A stretch of 25,812 nucleotides of DNA, taken from Roseomonas xinghualingensis (lineage in GTDB: Bacteria; Pseudomonadota; Alphaproteobacteria; Acetobacterales; Acetobacteraceae). The DNA lies in the NCBI RefSeq assembly GCF_025791835.1, contig NZ_JAOXLP010000039.1, forward strand, positions 1-25,812. Reading direction: 5' to 3'. Below the pieces are notes generated by a model. The model saw only the letters and a program-made list of their open reading frames with translations. It did no database searches and was not told the origin of the DNA. The position numbers and the translations under genes were made by a program. This document shows, one piece after another, positions 15,879 through 23,782 of this stretch (positions are counted from its first letter, which is position 1; each line of letters starts with the position of its first letter).

Positions 15879-16844
15879 TCAGGCGATGCGGACGTATTCT
15901 GGGCGACTCAGGTCCAACATGCGGTTCAGCAGCTCGGCGGCGATGGCCACCTCGGTCGCTTGGCGTCCGTCCGTTTGCGAGCGTAGGCCATCACCAATGA
16001 CGCGCCTCCAGCGCGACACATCGGCTTCGACCAGAGCACGCCAGTTGTAGCCAGACGCTCTCTGCCAGCCCATGCGGCCGCGCTCGGCGATGGTCCGCAG
16101 ATGGCGGTCGCGCGCCGTCGGTGCAGTCCTGGCCGACGCGCTTGGGACGGCGCTTGATCGGGGTGGGACGATGATCGCCGCCTCAGGGTGACGGGCCATA
16201 ATCCCGGCATGGACGTCGTCGCGGTCGTAAGCTCCATCAGCGGTGAAAGACGCGACAGGTCCATCCACTCCCTCGAGCAGCGGGCCGACTTGCCCGCCAT
16301 CATCGGCATCGTGGCCCGTCAGCACCGAGGCGACGATCCGCCCCGTGTCGGCGTCGGTGGCGAGATGCAGTTTGCGCCACGACCGGCGTCGTTGTGTTCC
16401 GTGCTTCTCCGTCAACCACTCGCCGGGCCCGCAGAGCTTCAATCCCGTGCTGTCCACCAGCAGGTGCAGGGGCGCTTGCCCGCCGCGGGGCCGCGACACC
16501 TCGAGCGTTTCCGCCCGCCGGCTCAAGGTCGTATGGTCGGGCACGGCAAGATCGATGCCGAGCAATTGTAGTATTGAGGCGATCAGGCCCTCTGTCTGGC
16601 GGAGTGCCAGATGGAACACGGCACGCAAGGTCAGCGCAGTCGCGATCGCCAGGTCCGAATAGGATGGCTGCCTGCCGCGGGTGGTCCGATGCGCCGCCAG
16701 CCAGCCCTCAATGGCGTCCTCCGTGAACCACACCGTCAGGCTGCTACGAGAGCGAAGGCCCGCCTCATAGGCGGGCCAGTTCGTGACCCGATGCCGCTGC
16801 CGCGGGATCCGGTGGCGCCGGTCCTTGTTCACTTTGAAGGGCAA
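15879..16844 (-). CDS. IS5-family transposase, apparently intact
   Basis: The 321-residue frame starts at a TTG (16844) and begins MPFKVNKDRRHRIPRQRHRV. The DDE residues are seen in LLVDSTGLK (first Asp), FTADGAYD (second Asp) and VEADVSRWRRVIGDGLRS (Glu region), giving the complete catalytic set for the IS903/IS1031-like branch. It ends LNRMLDLSRPEYVRIA, which is the family end, so it is full length. The terminal inverted repeats could not be placed with confidence in 15840-15878 or 16845-16962. The element separates catabolic module 2 from the pirin/amidohydrolase block and may mark the joint between DNA of different origin. Confidence 0.9.
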   Translation of the reverse strand: MPFKVNKDRRHRIPRQRHRVTNWPAYEAGLRSRSSLTVWFTEDAIEGWLAAHRTTRGRQPSYSDLAIATALTLRAVFHLALRQTEGLIASILQLLGIDLAVPDHTTLSRRAETLEVSRPRGGQAPLHLLVDSTGLKLCGPGEWLTEKHGTQRRRSWRKLHLATDADTGRIVASVLTGHDADDGGQVGPLLEGVDGPVASFTADGAYDRDDVHAGIMARHPEAAIIVPPRSSAVPSASARTAPTARDRHLRTIAERGRMGWQRASGYNWRALVEADVSRWRRVIGDGLRSQTDGRQATEVAIAAELLNRMLDLSRPEYVRIA

Positions 16845-16962
16845 GCGCGGTGTCCCTGCCGGTCATCGGGGCACTCCAGCCCCATCCCACCCTATCCCGG
16901 CCTCAGATCCGATCCATGCACCACAGTACCGCCGATGGACACCGGCCGAACCCGCGCTTCGA

Positions 16963-17907
16963 TCACTTCCTGGAGTCCGGCATCGAAATGAACTCTGCCT
17001 GGTCGCCAGCCGGCAGGTGGAAACGGCCATGCTCCCAGTCGCCCCTGCGCCAGGCTTCTTTCGCGGCATCGATCTTCTCCTGCGACGATGCAACAAAATT
17101 CCACGAAATGTAGCGCGGCCCGTTCATCGTCTCGCCGCCGAGCACCATTAGCCGGGCGCCTCTCTCTCCGCCCGTCACGCTGATCCTGTCACCGGAGCGG
17201 AAGACCATCATCTGGCCTGCCGAGAAGCTGGCTCCAGCGACAACGATACTGCCCTCGATGACATAGGCAGCGCGGTCCTCATGATCGTCGGGTAGCGGTA
17301 GCTTAGCGCCAGCCGCGAGGACGACATCGGCGTAGAAGGTCTCGGTGAAGGTCTTGGCCGGTGCCTGCGCACCCCAAGCCGAGCCGAGGATCAGCCGGAC
17401 CTGCTTGCCATCATCCTCAAGGAAGGGCAGCGCATCGCGGCCGTGATGCTCGAAACTCGCTGCGGTGTCTTCCACGTGATCCGGCAGCGCGACCCATGTC
17501 TGGATACCGAAAGCGGTGCCGGGTCGGCGGCGCATTTCCTCACTCGTGCGTTCGGAATGGGTGACACCGTTGCCGGCGATCATCCAGTTCACCTCGCCCG
17601 GATAAACTATCTGGTCGGCGCCGGTGCTGTCGCGATGATGGAAAGCGCCACTGTAAAGATAGGTGACCGTCGCGAGGCCGATATGGGGATGCGGGCGCAC
17701 GTCGATGCCGCCGCCGGTCAGGAACTCGGCTGGCCCCATCTGGTCGAAGAAGATGAAGGGCCCCACCATTTGGCGTTCCGGGGCGGGCAGGGCGCGGCGC
17801 ACCTCGAACCCGCCCAGATCGCGGGTGCGCGGGATGATCAGCGTCTCGATGGCGGCAATGCCGCTCACTTCGGGGCAACCTGGGTCCTGGGTGGGGTTCC
17901 AGCTCAT
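16963..17907 (-). CDS. Pirin-family protein (bicupin)
   Basis: The ATG at 17907 is preceded by AAGGAGAG. This 314-residue protein has the N-terminal pirin cupin with metal ligands H73 and H75 (RPHPHIGLAT), H117 and E119 (NGVTHSERT), and a C-terminal cupin with YISWNFVASSQEKI near the end. Bacterial pirins bind one iron; some, such as YhhW, have quercetin 2,3-dioxygenase activity, while others act as redox-sensitive regulators. It is the last gene of the minus-strand block, 25 bp after the MFS gene stop. Substrate or partner unknown. Pirin next to isochorismatase-fold hydrolases and a LysR gene suggests a role in xenobiotic or oxidative stress response. Confidence 0.94.
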   Translation of the reverse strand: MSWNPTQDPGCPEVSGIAAIETLIIPRTRDLGGFEVRRALPAPERQMVGPFIFFDQMGPAEFLTGGGIDVRPHPHIGLATVTYLYSGAFHHRDSTGADQIVYPGEVNWMIAGNGVTHSERTSEEMRRRPGTAFGIQTWVALPDHVEDTAASFEHHGRDALPFLEDDGKQVRLILGSAWGAQAPAKTFTETFYADVVLAAGAKLPLPDDHEDRAAYVIEGSIVVAGASFSAGQMMVFRSGDRISVTGGERGARLMVLGGETMNGPRYISWNFVASSQEKIDAAKEAWRRGDWEHGRFHLPAGDQAEFISMPDSRK

Positions 17908-17932
17908 GTCTCTCTCCTTCGTTCAAACAGTG

Positions 17933-19516
17933 TCAGAGCGGTCGCAGAAAGTGGCGGACGATCGGCGGTTCGCCTCCAATGTGGAAGGCATTCAGCAGTT
18001 CCTGATCCAGTGCATCGCTATGCGTCACCCTTGCGTGCTGGCGCTGATGCTCAATCCAGCTTTCGACGACGAAGGTCTCGATCACACGGCCGGGCTGCTC
18101 GACGTCTTCCCAGACATCCCAGCGGGTCGCTCCGTCGCGCTGCCGGACCGTGCTGAAGCGGCGCAGGGCACCGATGAAATCGGCCTGCCGTTCCGGAGCG
18201 CTCTGGTATTCGATCTCAATCAGGACGGGACCACGATCGTTGGCAGGCGGAGTGACGACAACAGGCTCGGCCCAGTGGTTCGACGGGGCCAGATCTGTCG
18301 CCGCATCCCTCGACAGACGCCAGCGTAGGGCCAGCAGGGCCGCCAGAACCTGGGCGATTGCGGCAACGGTCAGGGCTCCGGTTACGCTGGTCCGGCTGGC
18401 AAGTATGCCCCACAGGATGCTGCCACCCGTCATCGATCCCTGGAAGACCAGCAGGTAGACGGCGAGCGCTCGTGCCTTGACCCAGTCCGGTGAGGCCATC
18501 TGCGCCGCTACGTTGAGGGAGGTCAGCATGCCGATCCAGGCGAGGCCAGCAGCGAACATCACCGCCGCCGCAAGCCAGGCATTCGGTGCTAGCGCAAGCG
18601 CCAGTGTCGCAGCCGCGAACAGCAGCGTCGCCCAGATGGAGATGGTGTTGGCCACCACAGTCTTACGAAGCCGCTTCAGCAGCAATGCGCCGCCGACGGC
18701 GCCGGCGCCCATGCAGCCCAGAAGCGCACCATAGCCGGCCGCATCCAATCCCAGTTCACGGCGGCCCACCAGTGGCAGCATCGCCCACAGCGCGCTGCCG
18801 AACAGGAAGAAGCCCAGCGTCCGGATCAGGACGAGCCGCATTGCCGGGGAATGCCGCGCATAGCGATAACCGGTCCGCAGCGCACCGAAGAAATGCTCGG
18901 GCGGCAGGCGGCGCGCGGCAGGCGGGCGTTTCCATGTGCCAAGCACGGCCAGGACCGCCAGCACCGACAGGGCGTTGAGCGCGAAGACCGCCGGAACGCC
19001 AGCCATTGCCACGATCAGCCCGCCAAGTGCCGGGCCGATGGCGCGCGAGATGTTGACGCCGAGGCTGTTCAGCGCCACCGCGTCGGGTAGGGCGGGTTTG
19101 TCCACTAGTTCCGGGACGATTGCCTGAAAGACCGGCGAGCTGAGCGCCGCAGCCACGCCGAGGACAAAGGTCGCGGCCAGCAGAACCCATGGGCTCGTCA
19201 GCCCTTGAAGGGTCAGAAGCGCCAGGACCGCCGCAGCGGAAAGGCCAAGGATCTGCGCCGCCAGTAGCATCCTGCGCCGGTCCACGATATCGGCCATGGC
19301 CCCGGCGGGCAGCGCCAGCAGAAACATCGGCAGGGTCGTGGCCGCCTGTACCAGAGCCACCAGCAGGGGGCTCGGCGACAGCGAGGTCATAAGCCAGCCC
19401 GCGCCGACATCATGCATCCAGGTGCCGATGTTCGAGATGACCGTGGCGATCCACAGCGCCCGGAAGACCGGGAAGCTCAGCGGGCTTTTTGATGGCAGCG
19501 TCGTATTGGCGGCCAT
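17933..19516 (-). CDS. MFS exporter (MFS_3/EntS type) with C-terminal dimeric alpha-beta-like domain
   Basis: I chose the ATG at 19516, preceded by AAGGAT; an upstream in-frame start at 19585 lacks support. Of the 527 residues, about 1-405 form a major-facilitator core with repeated hydrophobic helices. The N-terminal FRALWIATVISNIGTWMHDV and GAMADIVDRRRML (loop 2-3 motif) are typical of the MFS_3 'transmembrane secretion effector' group. Residues about 425-527 are soluble (VLIEIEYQ.APER..DF, RWDVWEDVEQPGRVIE, ESWIEHQRQHARVT) and look like an antibiotic-biosynthesis-monooxygenase-type alpha-beta fold. This extension is known in the group. Export of a small organic molecule is likely; the cargo is unknown. 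Confidence 0.9.
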   Translation of the reverse strand: MAANTTLPSKSPLSFPVFRALWIATVISNIGTWMHDVGAGWLMTSLSPSPLLVALVQAATTLPMFLLALPAGAMADIVDRRRMLLAAQILGLSAAAVLALLTLQGLTSPWVLLAATFVLGVAAALSSPVFQAIVPELVDKPALPDAVALNSLGVNISRAIGPALGGLIVAMAGVPAVFALNALSVLAVLAVLGTWKRPPAARRLPPEHFFGALRTGYRYARHSPAMRLVLIRTLGFFLFGSALWAMLPLVGRRELGLDAAGYGALLGCMGAGAVGGALLLKRLRKTVVANTISIWATLLFAAATLALALAPNAWLAAAVMFAAGLAWIGMLTSLNVAAQMASPDWVKARALAVYLLVFQGSMTGGSILWGILASRTSVTGALTVAAIAQVLAALLALRWRLSRDAATDLAPSNHWAEPVVVTPPANDRGPVLIEIEYQSAPERQADFIGALRRFSTVRQRDGATRWDVWEDVEQPGRVIETFVVESWIEHQRQHARVTHSDALDQELLNAFHIGGEPPIVRHFLRPL

Positions 19517-19605
19517 TTCAGATCCTTGCAGCGGAAAAAGGGACCGGCCCCTAGCTAGGTCGGCGACTGAGCGGAGCGTGACCATCTCCGGCGCGGGAGG
19601 CGGGC

Positions 19606-21456
19606 CTACACCGCCCAGCAGCCGCAGCCGAAGGCGCCCCAGAATGTTCGGGCGTCGGCGGCGGGGACATGGGCCCCAAGTGCCGCGGCATGGTTGTGGC
19701 CATGTACGGCGCAGCCATGCCCGCAGCCGCAGGCCATGGCCACCTTTGCCTGCGCCCCCGGCGTCCTGTAATAGCCCCCGAAGGTCGCGACCGGTGACCA
19801 GTCGGGCATCGGCGCCGGCAGCGCGGGCGCGAGCGGCGCGAAGGGACCGTCGCCATGCACCACCTCGCCGCCCAGCACCGTCAGGACCGAGCGCAGATGC
19901 ACGATCTGATCCTCGGGAACCGCGAAATAGTCGTCCGACAGCAGCGCAAGGTCGGCCAACTGGCCTTCCCTGATCTGGCCCTTCTTGCCCTGTTCGTTCG
20001 AGAACCAGGTGTTGGCCTCAGTCCACAGCCGCAGCGCGGTTTCCCGGTCCAGCCGGTTCGCCGCCGGGTAAAGCCGGGTGCCGCCGAGCGTGGTCGAGGT
20101 CACCAGCCACGACAGGGAGACCCAAGGGTTGTAGCTCGCCACCCGGGTCGCGTCGGTGCCGGCGCCGACCGGCAGGCCGGCATCGAGCATCTTTCGGATC
20201 GGGGGCGTGCTCTCGGCCGCCTTGGCGCCGTGGCGTTCGATGAAATATTCGCCCTGGAACATCATCCGATGCTGTACGGCGACGCCGCCGCCAAGCGCGG
20301 CGATGCGGTGGATCGAGCGGTCACTGATCGTCTCGGCATGGTCGAAGAACCAGTTGATGCCTTGCAAAGGAATGTCGCGGTTCACCTTCTCGAACACGTC
20401 CAGCGCGCGGCTGATCGTCTCGTCATAGGTGGCGTGTAGCCGCCAGGGCCAGCGATGCTCGGACAGGAGGCGGATGACCGGCTCCAGATCAGTCTCCATG
20501 TCCGGCGGCATCTCGGGGCGCTCGACGCGGAGATCCTCGAAATCCGCCGCGGAATAGACCAGCATCTCGCCTGCGCCGTTGTGGCGATAGGTGTCGTCGC
20601 CATGACCGGGCGAGACCTGCTTCACCCAGCCCGAGAACTCGGAAATTTCCTCTTTCGGCTTCTGTGTGAACAAGTTGTAGCTGACCCGCACCGTCATCTG
20701 CCTGTCGGCATGCAGCTGTTCGATGATGGCGTAATCGTCCGGATAGCTTTGGAACCCACCGCCCGCATCGATGACCGAGGTCACGCCGAGGCTGTTCAAC
20801 TCGCGCATGAAATGCCGAGACGAACTGACCGCATATTCGGGGTTCAGCTTTGGCCCTTTGGCGAGCGTCGAATAGAGGATCGTCGCATTGGGCTGGGCCA
20901 GCAGAAGGCCGGTGGGATTGCCGCCGGCGTCGCGCTGGATCTCGCCACCCGGCGGATTGGGCGTATCCTTCGTGTAACCCACGACGCGCAAGGCGGCCGC
21001 GTTCAGGAGGGCACGGTCATAAAGGTGCAGGATGAAGACCGGTGTATCAGGGGCGACGGCATTCAGCTCCTCCAGTGTCGGCAGGCGTTTCTCAGCGAAC
21101 TGGTGCTCGGTGAAGCCGCCCACCACCCGTACCCACTGCGGTGCGGGGGTGCGGTCCACTTGCCGCTTCAGCATCGCCATTGCCTCGGAAAGAGAAGGCA
21201 CTCCGTCCCAGCGAAGCTCCATGTTGTAGTTGAGGCCACCGCGGATCATGTGAGTATGACTATCGATCAGGCCGGGGATCATGCGGCGGCCCTTCGCGTC
21301 GATCACACTCGCCTCGGGCGCGGCTGCGCGTACCTCGGCTTCGGAGCCGACGGCAAGGAACCTGCCGTCGCGGATGGCCACGGCCTCGGCCGAGGGGTTC
21401 TTACGGTCGAGCGTCGTGATCCTGGCATTCGCAATGATAAGGTCTTTCCCGAACAT
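19606..21456 (-). CDS. YtcJ-like metal-dependent amidohydrolase (amidohydrolase 3) with Cys/His-rich tail
   Basis: The ATG at 21456 follows TAAGGAGA. This 616-residue protein has the amidohydrolase composite: an N-terminal beta-sandwich, then LIDSHTHM (metal ligands H67, H69), later FFDHAETIS and VAVQHRM histidine motifs, and PVGAGTDATR with the conserved Asp. The C-terminal beta-sandwich ends near DLALLSDDYFAV...GEVVHGDGPF. The last about 45 residues are unusual: C576, C578, H580, C582, H585, H587, H589, then C611 and C613 close to the end. This could bind an extra metal or help deliver it. Substrates of this family are varied N-acyl or cyclic amides. It lies between the DoxX remnant and the MFS exporter in the same direction. 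Confidence 0.92.
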   Translation of the reverse strand: MFGKDLIIANARITTLDRKNPSAEAVAIRDGRFLAVGSEAEVRAAAPEASVIDAKGRRMIPGLIDSHTHMIRGGLNYNMELRWDGVPSLSEAMAMLKRQVDRTPAPQWVRVVGGFTEHQFAEKRLPTLEELNAVAPDTPVFILHLYDRALLNAAALRVVGYTKDTPNPPGGEIQRDAGGNPTGLLLAQPNATILYSTLAKGPKLNPEYAVSSSRHFMRELNSLGVTSVIDAGGGFQSYPDDYAIIEQLHADRQMTVRVSYNLFTQKPKEEISEFSGWVKQVSPGHGDDTYRHNGAGEMLVYSAADFEDLRVERPEMPPDMETDLEPVIRLLSEHRWPWRLHATYDETISRALDVFEKVNRDIPLQGINWFFDHAETISDRSIHRIAALGGGVAVQHRMMFQGEYFIERHGAKAAESTPPIRKMLDAGLPVGAGTDATRVASYNPWVSLSWLVTSTTLGGTRLYPAANRLDRETALRLWTEANTWFSNEQGKKGQIREGQLADLALLSDDYFAVPEDQIVHLRSVLTVLGGEVVHGDGPFAPLAPALPAPMPDWSPVATFGGYYRTPGAQAKVAMACGCGHGCAVHGHNHAAALGAHVPAADARTFWGAFGCGCWAV

Positions 21457-21483
21457 TGCTGTTCTCCTTACTGAGTGCTGTGC

Positions 21484-21840
21484 CTACTTTCGCCACAGCT
21501 CGAGGGATGGGGGCCGGGCGAGATCCGGCCAGGCAACCAGCAGGAATCCTCCGACCAGCCCGAGATGTTCAAAGAAGGCGTTTGCGGCTGCGTGCCGGGC
21601 CTTGCCTGCGGGCTGATCCCAGAACCGCAGCGCGATTAAGGTGGGCAGAAGGGCGAACTCTGCCAGCGCAATCACCAGAACGGCGAACAGCGCGGGCGGC
21701 GCCAGTCGGAAGTAAGTCATCTCGGCATCGGCGCCGGGGAAATCGGTTAGCTTGCCCAGCCCACCCTGAATATAGGCGGCGCATAGCGCCTTATGGGCGA
21801 GGAATAGTATCGCGGTTGAGAGTGCTCCAGCCGCCTCAAT
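21484..21840 (-). pseudogene. DoxX-family membrane protein, decayed (internal deletion, no standard start)
   Basis: The minus-strand frame from 21840 reads TAILFLAHKALCAAYIQGGL, then GKLTDFPGADAEMTYFRLAP and, near the end, AANAFFEHLGLVGGFLLVAW. This is a DoxX-type quinone/membrane protein. Between ALFAVLVIAL and TLIALRFWDQP about 25-30 residues of the usual middle helices are absent. No ATG, GTG or TTG start lies in frame between the upstream stop and the motif; the only early candidate is an ATT at 21840. An ATG at 21720 would drop the first two fifths. It overlaps the GNAT gene end by a few bases. A shortened but expressed protein cannot be excluded. Confidence 0.65.
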
Positions 21841-22141
21841 GTTGAATGATATCGGACCATTCTGGGTGCCTCAACGCCTGCGCCCGAACAAAGGGACACA
21901 GCGGCATGATTCTATAGCCCTTGGAGCGGCCATCTGCGATCAGAGCCTCGGCCAGCATCGAGGCGACGCCCCTTCCACGCAGCGTGTCAGGAACGAGGGT
22001 ATGATCAGCAATGACCAGCACATCTGAGACCGTCGAGATGGTCAGTACGCCTTCACCCTCCACACCGTCGACACGGGCAACGAACCGCGCCTTGTGCCCT
22101 TGAGCTTCGTAGGAAATCCTAACGGCAGGCTTCTGGGTCAT
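21836..22141 (-). CDS. Small GNAT-type N-acetyltransferase (YjdJ/Acetyltransf_CG type)
   Basis: This 101-residue protein is of normal length for the short GNAT group. It has a beta-hairpin FVARVDGVEGEGVLTI, then DHTLVPDTLRGRGVASMLAE, where RGRGVA is the acetyl-CoA pyrophosphate loop, and ends with MPLCPFVRAQALRHPEW, the hallmark (LC.YVR....RHPE) of the Acetyltransf_CG family. The Cys in PLCPF is the conserved one of this group. GAGG lies 5 bp before the ATG. The acetyl acceptor is unknown. It lies between the DoxX remnant and the first isochorismatase-fold hydrolase on the same strand. Confidence 0.92.
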   Translation of the reverse strand: MTQKPAVRISYEAQGHKARFVARVDGVEGEGVLTISTVSDVLVIADHTLVPDTLRGRGVASMLAEALIADGRSKGYRIMPLCPFVRAQALRHPEWSDIIQH

Positions 22142-22175
22142 CTCATCCTCTACCGATGTATAATAGGGGACGGTT

Positions 22176-22200
22176 GCGGCCCAAGCTCGGCCTGGGCCGC
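22176..22200 (-). other. Intercistronic hairpin (8-bp stem GCGGCCCA/TGGGCCGC)
   Basis: A perfect 8-bp GC-rich stem with a 9-nt loop lies between the stop of the hydrolase gene (22213) and the start of the GNAT gene (22141). On the minus strand no T-run follows it, so it is at best a weak or factor-dependent terminator or an mRNA processing element. Downstream on the minus strand, TATTAT near 22159-22164 could serve as a -10 element for the GNAT gene. Confidence 0.4.
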
Positions 22201-22212
22201 CGCCGTGACGCC

Positions 22213-22902
22213 TCAGTTCGCCGGATTGGGGCCGACGGTCTCGCCGTGGGCCGCGCGCTCGAGCGTCTTGTGGACCATGGTGTAGGCGTAATCGACACCC
22301 ATGCCGTATGCGCCAGAATGCTCCTTCACGATGGTAAGCGTTGCGTCATAGGTCTCCTTGCGGGCCCAATCGCGCTGCCATTCCAGCAGCACCTGCTGCC
22401 AAGTCACCGGTACGACGCCGACCTGCACCATCCGGTCCATCGCATAGCCATGAGCCTCGACCGAAGTGCCGCCCGAGGCGTCGGCGACCATATAGATCTC
22501 GTAATCGGTGTCCTTTAGGCAGGAGAGCGCAAAGCTCAGGTTGCAGACCTCAGTCCACAGGCCCGATACGACCACCTTCTTACGATCATGCGCTGCATTG
22601 GCAGCTAGCGCATCGCGCACATTCTTGTCGTCCCACGAGTTCATCGAACTGCGTTCCAGCAGCTTGTTTTCTGGGAAGACCGCGAGCAGTTCTGGATAGG
22701 TGTGCCCCGAAAAGCCAATGGTCTCCACCGTGGTGATGGTCGTGGGCACACCAAAGGCCTTTGCGGACTTCGCCAGTGCTACGACATTGTTCTTCAGCAC
22801 CTGCCGGTCGATCGACTGCACACCGAACGCCATCTGCGGCTGCTGGTCGATGAAGATGAGCTGGCTGTTTTGTGGGGTAAGCAGATCGAGTTTGCTGGAC
22901 AA
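22213..22902 (-). CDS. Isochorismatase-fold (YcaC-like) hydrolase 1
   Basis: I place the start at the TTG 22902, because AAGGAG lies 7 bp upstream; an in-frame ATG at 22944 has no such site. The resulting 229-residue product has D19 (FIDQQ) and C120 (SGLWTEVCN), the acid and nucleophile of cysteine-hydrolase isochorismatase folds. R84 (LLERSSMNSWDD) sits where many relatives carry Lys. VADASGGTSVEAHG and WQRDWARKETYDAT are typical of YcaC-type proteins, which form multimers and whose substrates are mostly unknown. It is paralogous to the next gene (shared GLWTEVC and ASGGTSVEAH). Both are in the LysR-divergent block. Confidence 0.92.
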   Translation of the reverse strand: MSSKLDLLTPQNSQLIFIDQQPQMAFGVQSIDRQVLKNNVVALAKSAKAFGVPTTITTVETIGFSGHTYPELLAVFPENKLLERSSMNSWDDKNVRDALAANAAHDRKKVVVSGLWTEVCNLSFALSCLKDTDYEIYMVADASGGTSVEAHGYAMDRMVQVGVVPVTWQQVLLEWQRDWARKETYDATLTIVKEHSGAYGMGVDYAYTMVHKTLERAAHGETVGPNPAN

Positions 22903-23036
22903 GGGGGATCTCCTTCTGTCTAGGGCATGCAAGCGGTCCGACATGGTCGACCGGAGTGCTGAGAGATGATGGCGTTGGTCGACGAGTGATCACCCTTGGT
23001 CAGATCGCTGAAGAACGCCGTCACCCGCTGGTGGAA

Positions 23037-23690
23037 TCAGCGCGCTGTGGCCGGCACCGGGGTGTTCAAGAGTTGCTGCTCCCACAGATAGGCGATGCCA
23101 CTGCCAGCGGAATGATCCTTCATCACCTCAGTCATGGCAGTAACCGTTTCCGAGCGTGCCCAATCACGCTGCCATTCAGCCGCCAGCGCCAGCCACGTCA
23201 TCATGTTCGCGCCGGCTGCAATCATTCGGTGTATCGAGACCTCGTGGGCCTCCACCGAGGTGCCGCCAGAAGCATCGGTGATCACCGTCACATCCCAACC
23301 TTCGCCGAGTGCCTGGATAACCGGCATCGCGACGCAGACCTCGGTCCAAAGTCCCGCGATGATCAACTGCTTGCGGCCCGTCGCCTTCACCGCGTCCACG
23401 ACCTTCGGATCCTCCCAGGTATTGATGAATGTCCGGTCGATGACTGCCTGGTCAGGGAACACATTGGTGATCTGCGGGAATATGAGACCGCCGCGCTCGG
23501 CAATTACGCTTGTCAGAATGGTGGGGACGCCGAAGGCTTTGGCGGCCTTCGCCAGCGCCGTTGCATTGTTGACCGCCATGTGCGGGTCGTGGCTGTTCAG
23601 GTTCGCGAGTTGGTAGGGCTGGTGGTCGATCAGGACGAGTACCGAGTCCTCTGGACGGAGGAGAGACTTCAGGCCGTTGCGGAAGGTCAT
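23037..23690 (-). CDS. Isochorismatase-fold (YcaC-like) hydrolase 2
   Basis: This 217-residue protein has D22 (LIDHQ), R86 (VIDRTFINTWED) and C119 (AGLWTEVCVAMP), the expected active-site positions of YcaC-type hydrolases. TDASGGTSVEAHE and MMTWLALAAEWQRDWAR complete the match. It is the first gene of the minus-strand block and divergent from the LysR gene, 92 bp away, so it is the most probable direct target of that regulator. The gap to hydrolase 1 is 134 bp and holds no other gene. The two hydrolases are similar but clearly diverged, so duplication is old or they were acquired separately. Substrate unknown; N-carbamoyl or amide compounds are typical for the fold. Confidence 0.92.
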   Translation of the reverse strand: MTFRNGLKSLLRPEDSVLVLIDHQPYQLANLNSHDPHMAVNNATALAKAAKAFGVPTILTSVIAERGGLIFPQITNVFPDQAVIDRTFINTWEDPKVVDAVKATGRKQLIIAGLWTEVCVAMPVIQALGEGWDVTVITDASGGTSVEAHEVSIHRMIAAGANMMTWLALAAEWQRDWARSETVTAMTEVMKDHSAGSGIAYLWEQQLLNTPVPATAR

Positions 23691-23711
23691 GACTATCTCT
23701 TTGTGAGGTGG

Positions 23712-23726
23712 CAGCGGATGCCGCTG
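23712..23726. promoter_or_regulatory. Inverted repeat CAGCGG-ATG-CCGCTG in the LysR/hydrolase divergent gap
   Basis: A perfect 6+6 bp repeat with a 3-bp centre lies 22 bp upstream of the hydrolase 2 start and 57 bp upstream of the LysR start. It could be a regulator site or a small leader stem-loop. It does not have the T-N11-A form expected of a classical LysR box; only a weak ATT-N10-AAT lies nearby (around 23750-23765). Confidence 0.3.
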
Positions 23727-23782
23727 GGTTCTTGAAGCGTGGCGCTCCTATTGCATCGCCGTAATGTGGTGGGATAGTGCCA

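Noticed and set aside
20455..21474. Open frame of about 339 codons on the plus strand
   Set aside because: It is antisense to the amidohydrolase gene, has no recognisable domain and a His/Arg-rich composition typical of shadow frames.
22956..23735. Open frame of about 259 codons on the plus strand
   Set aside because: It is antisense to hydrolase 2, whose active-site motifs are clear. No independent start or domain was seen.
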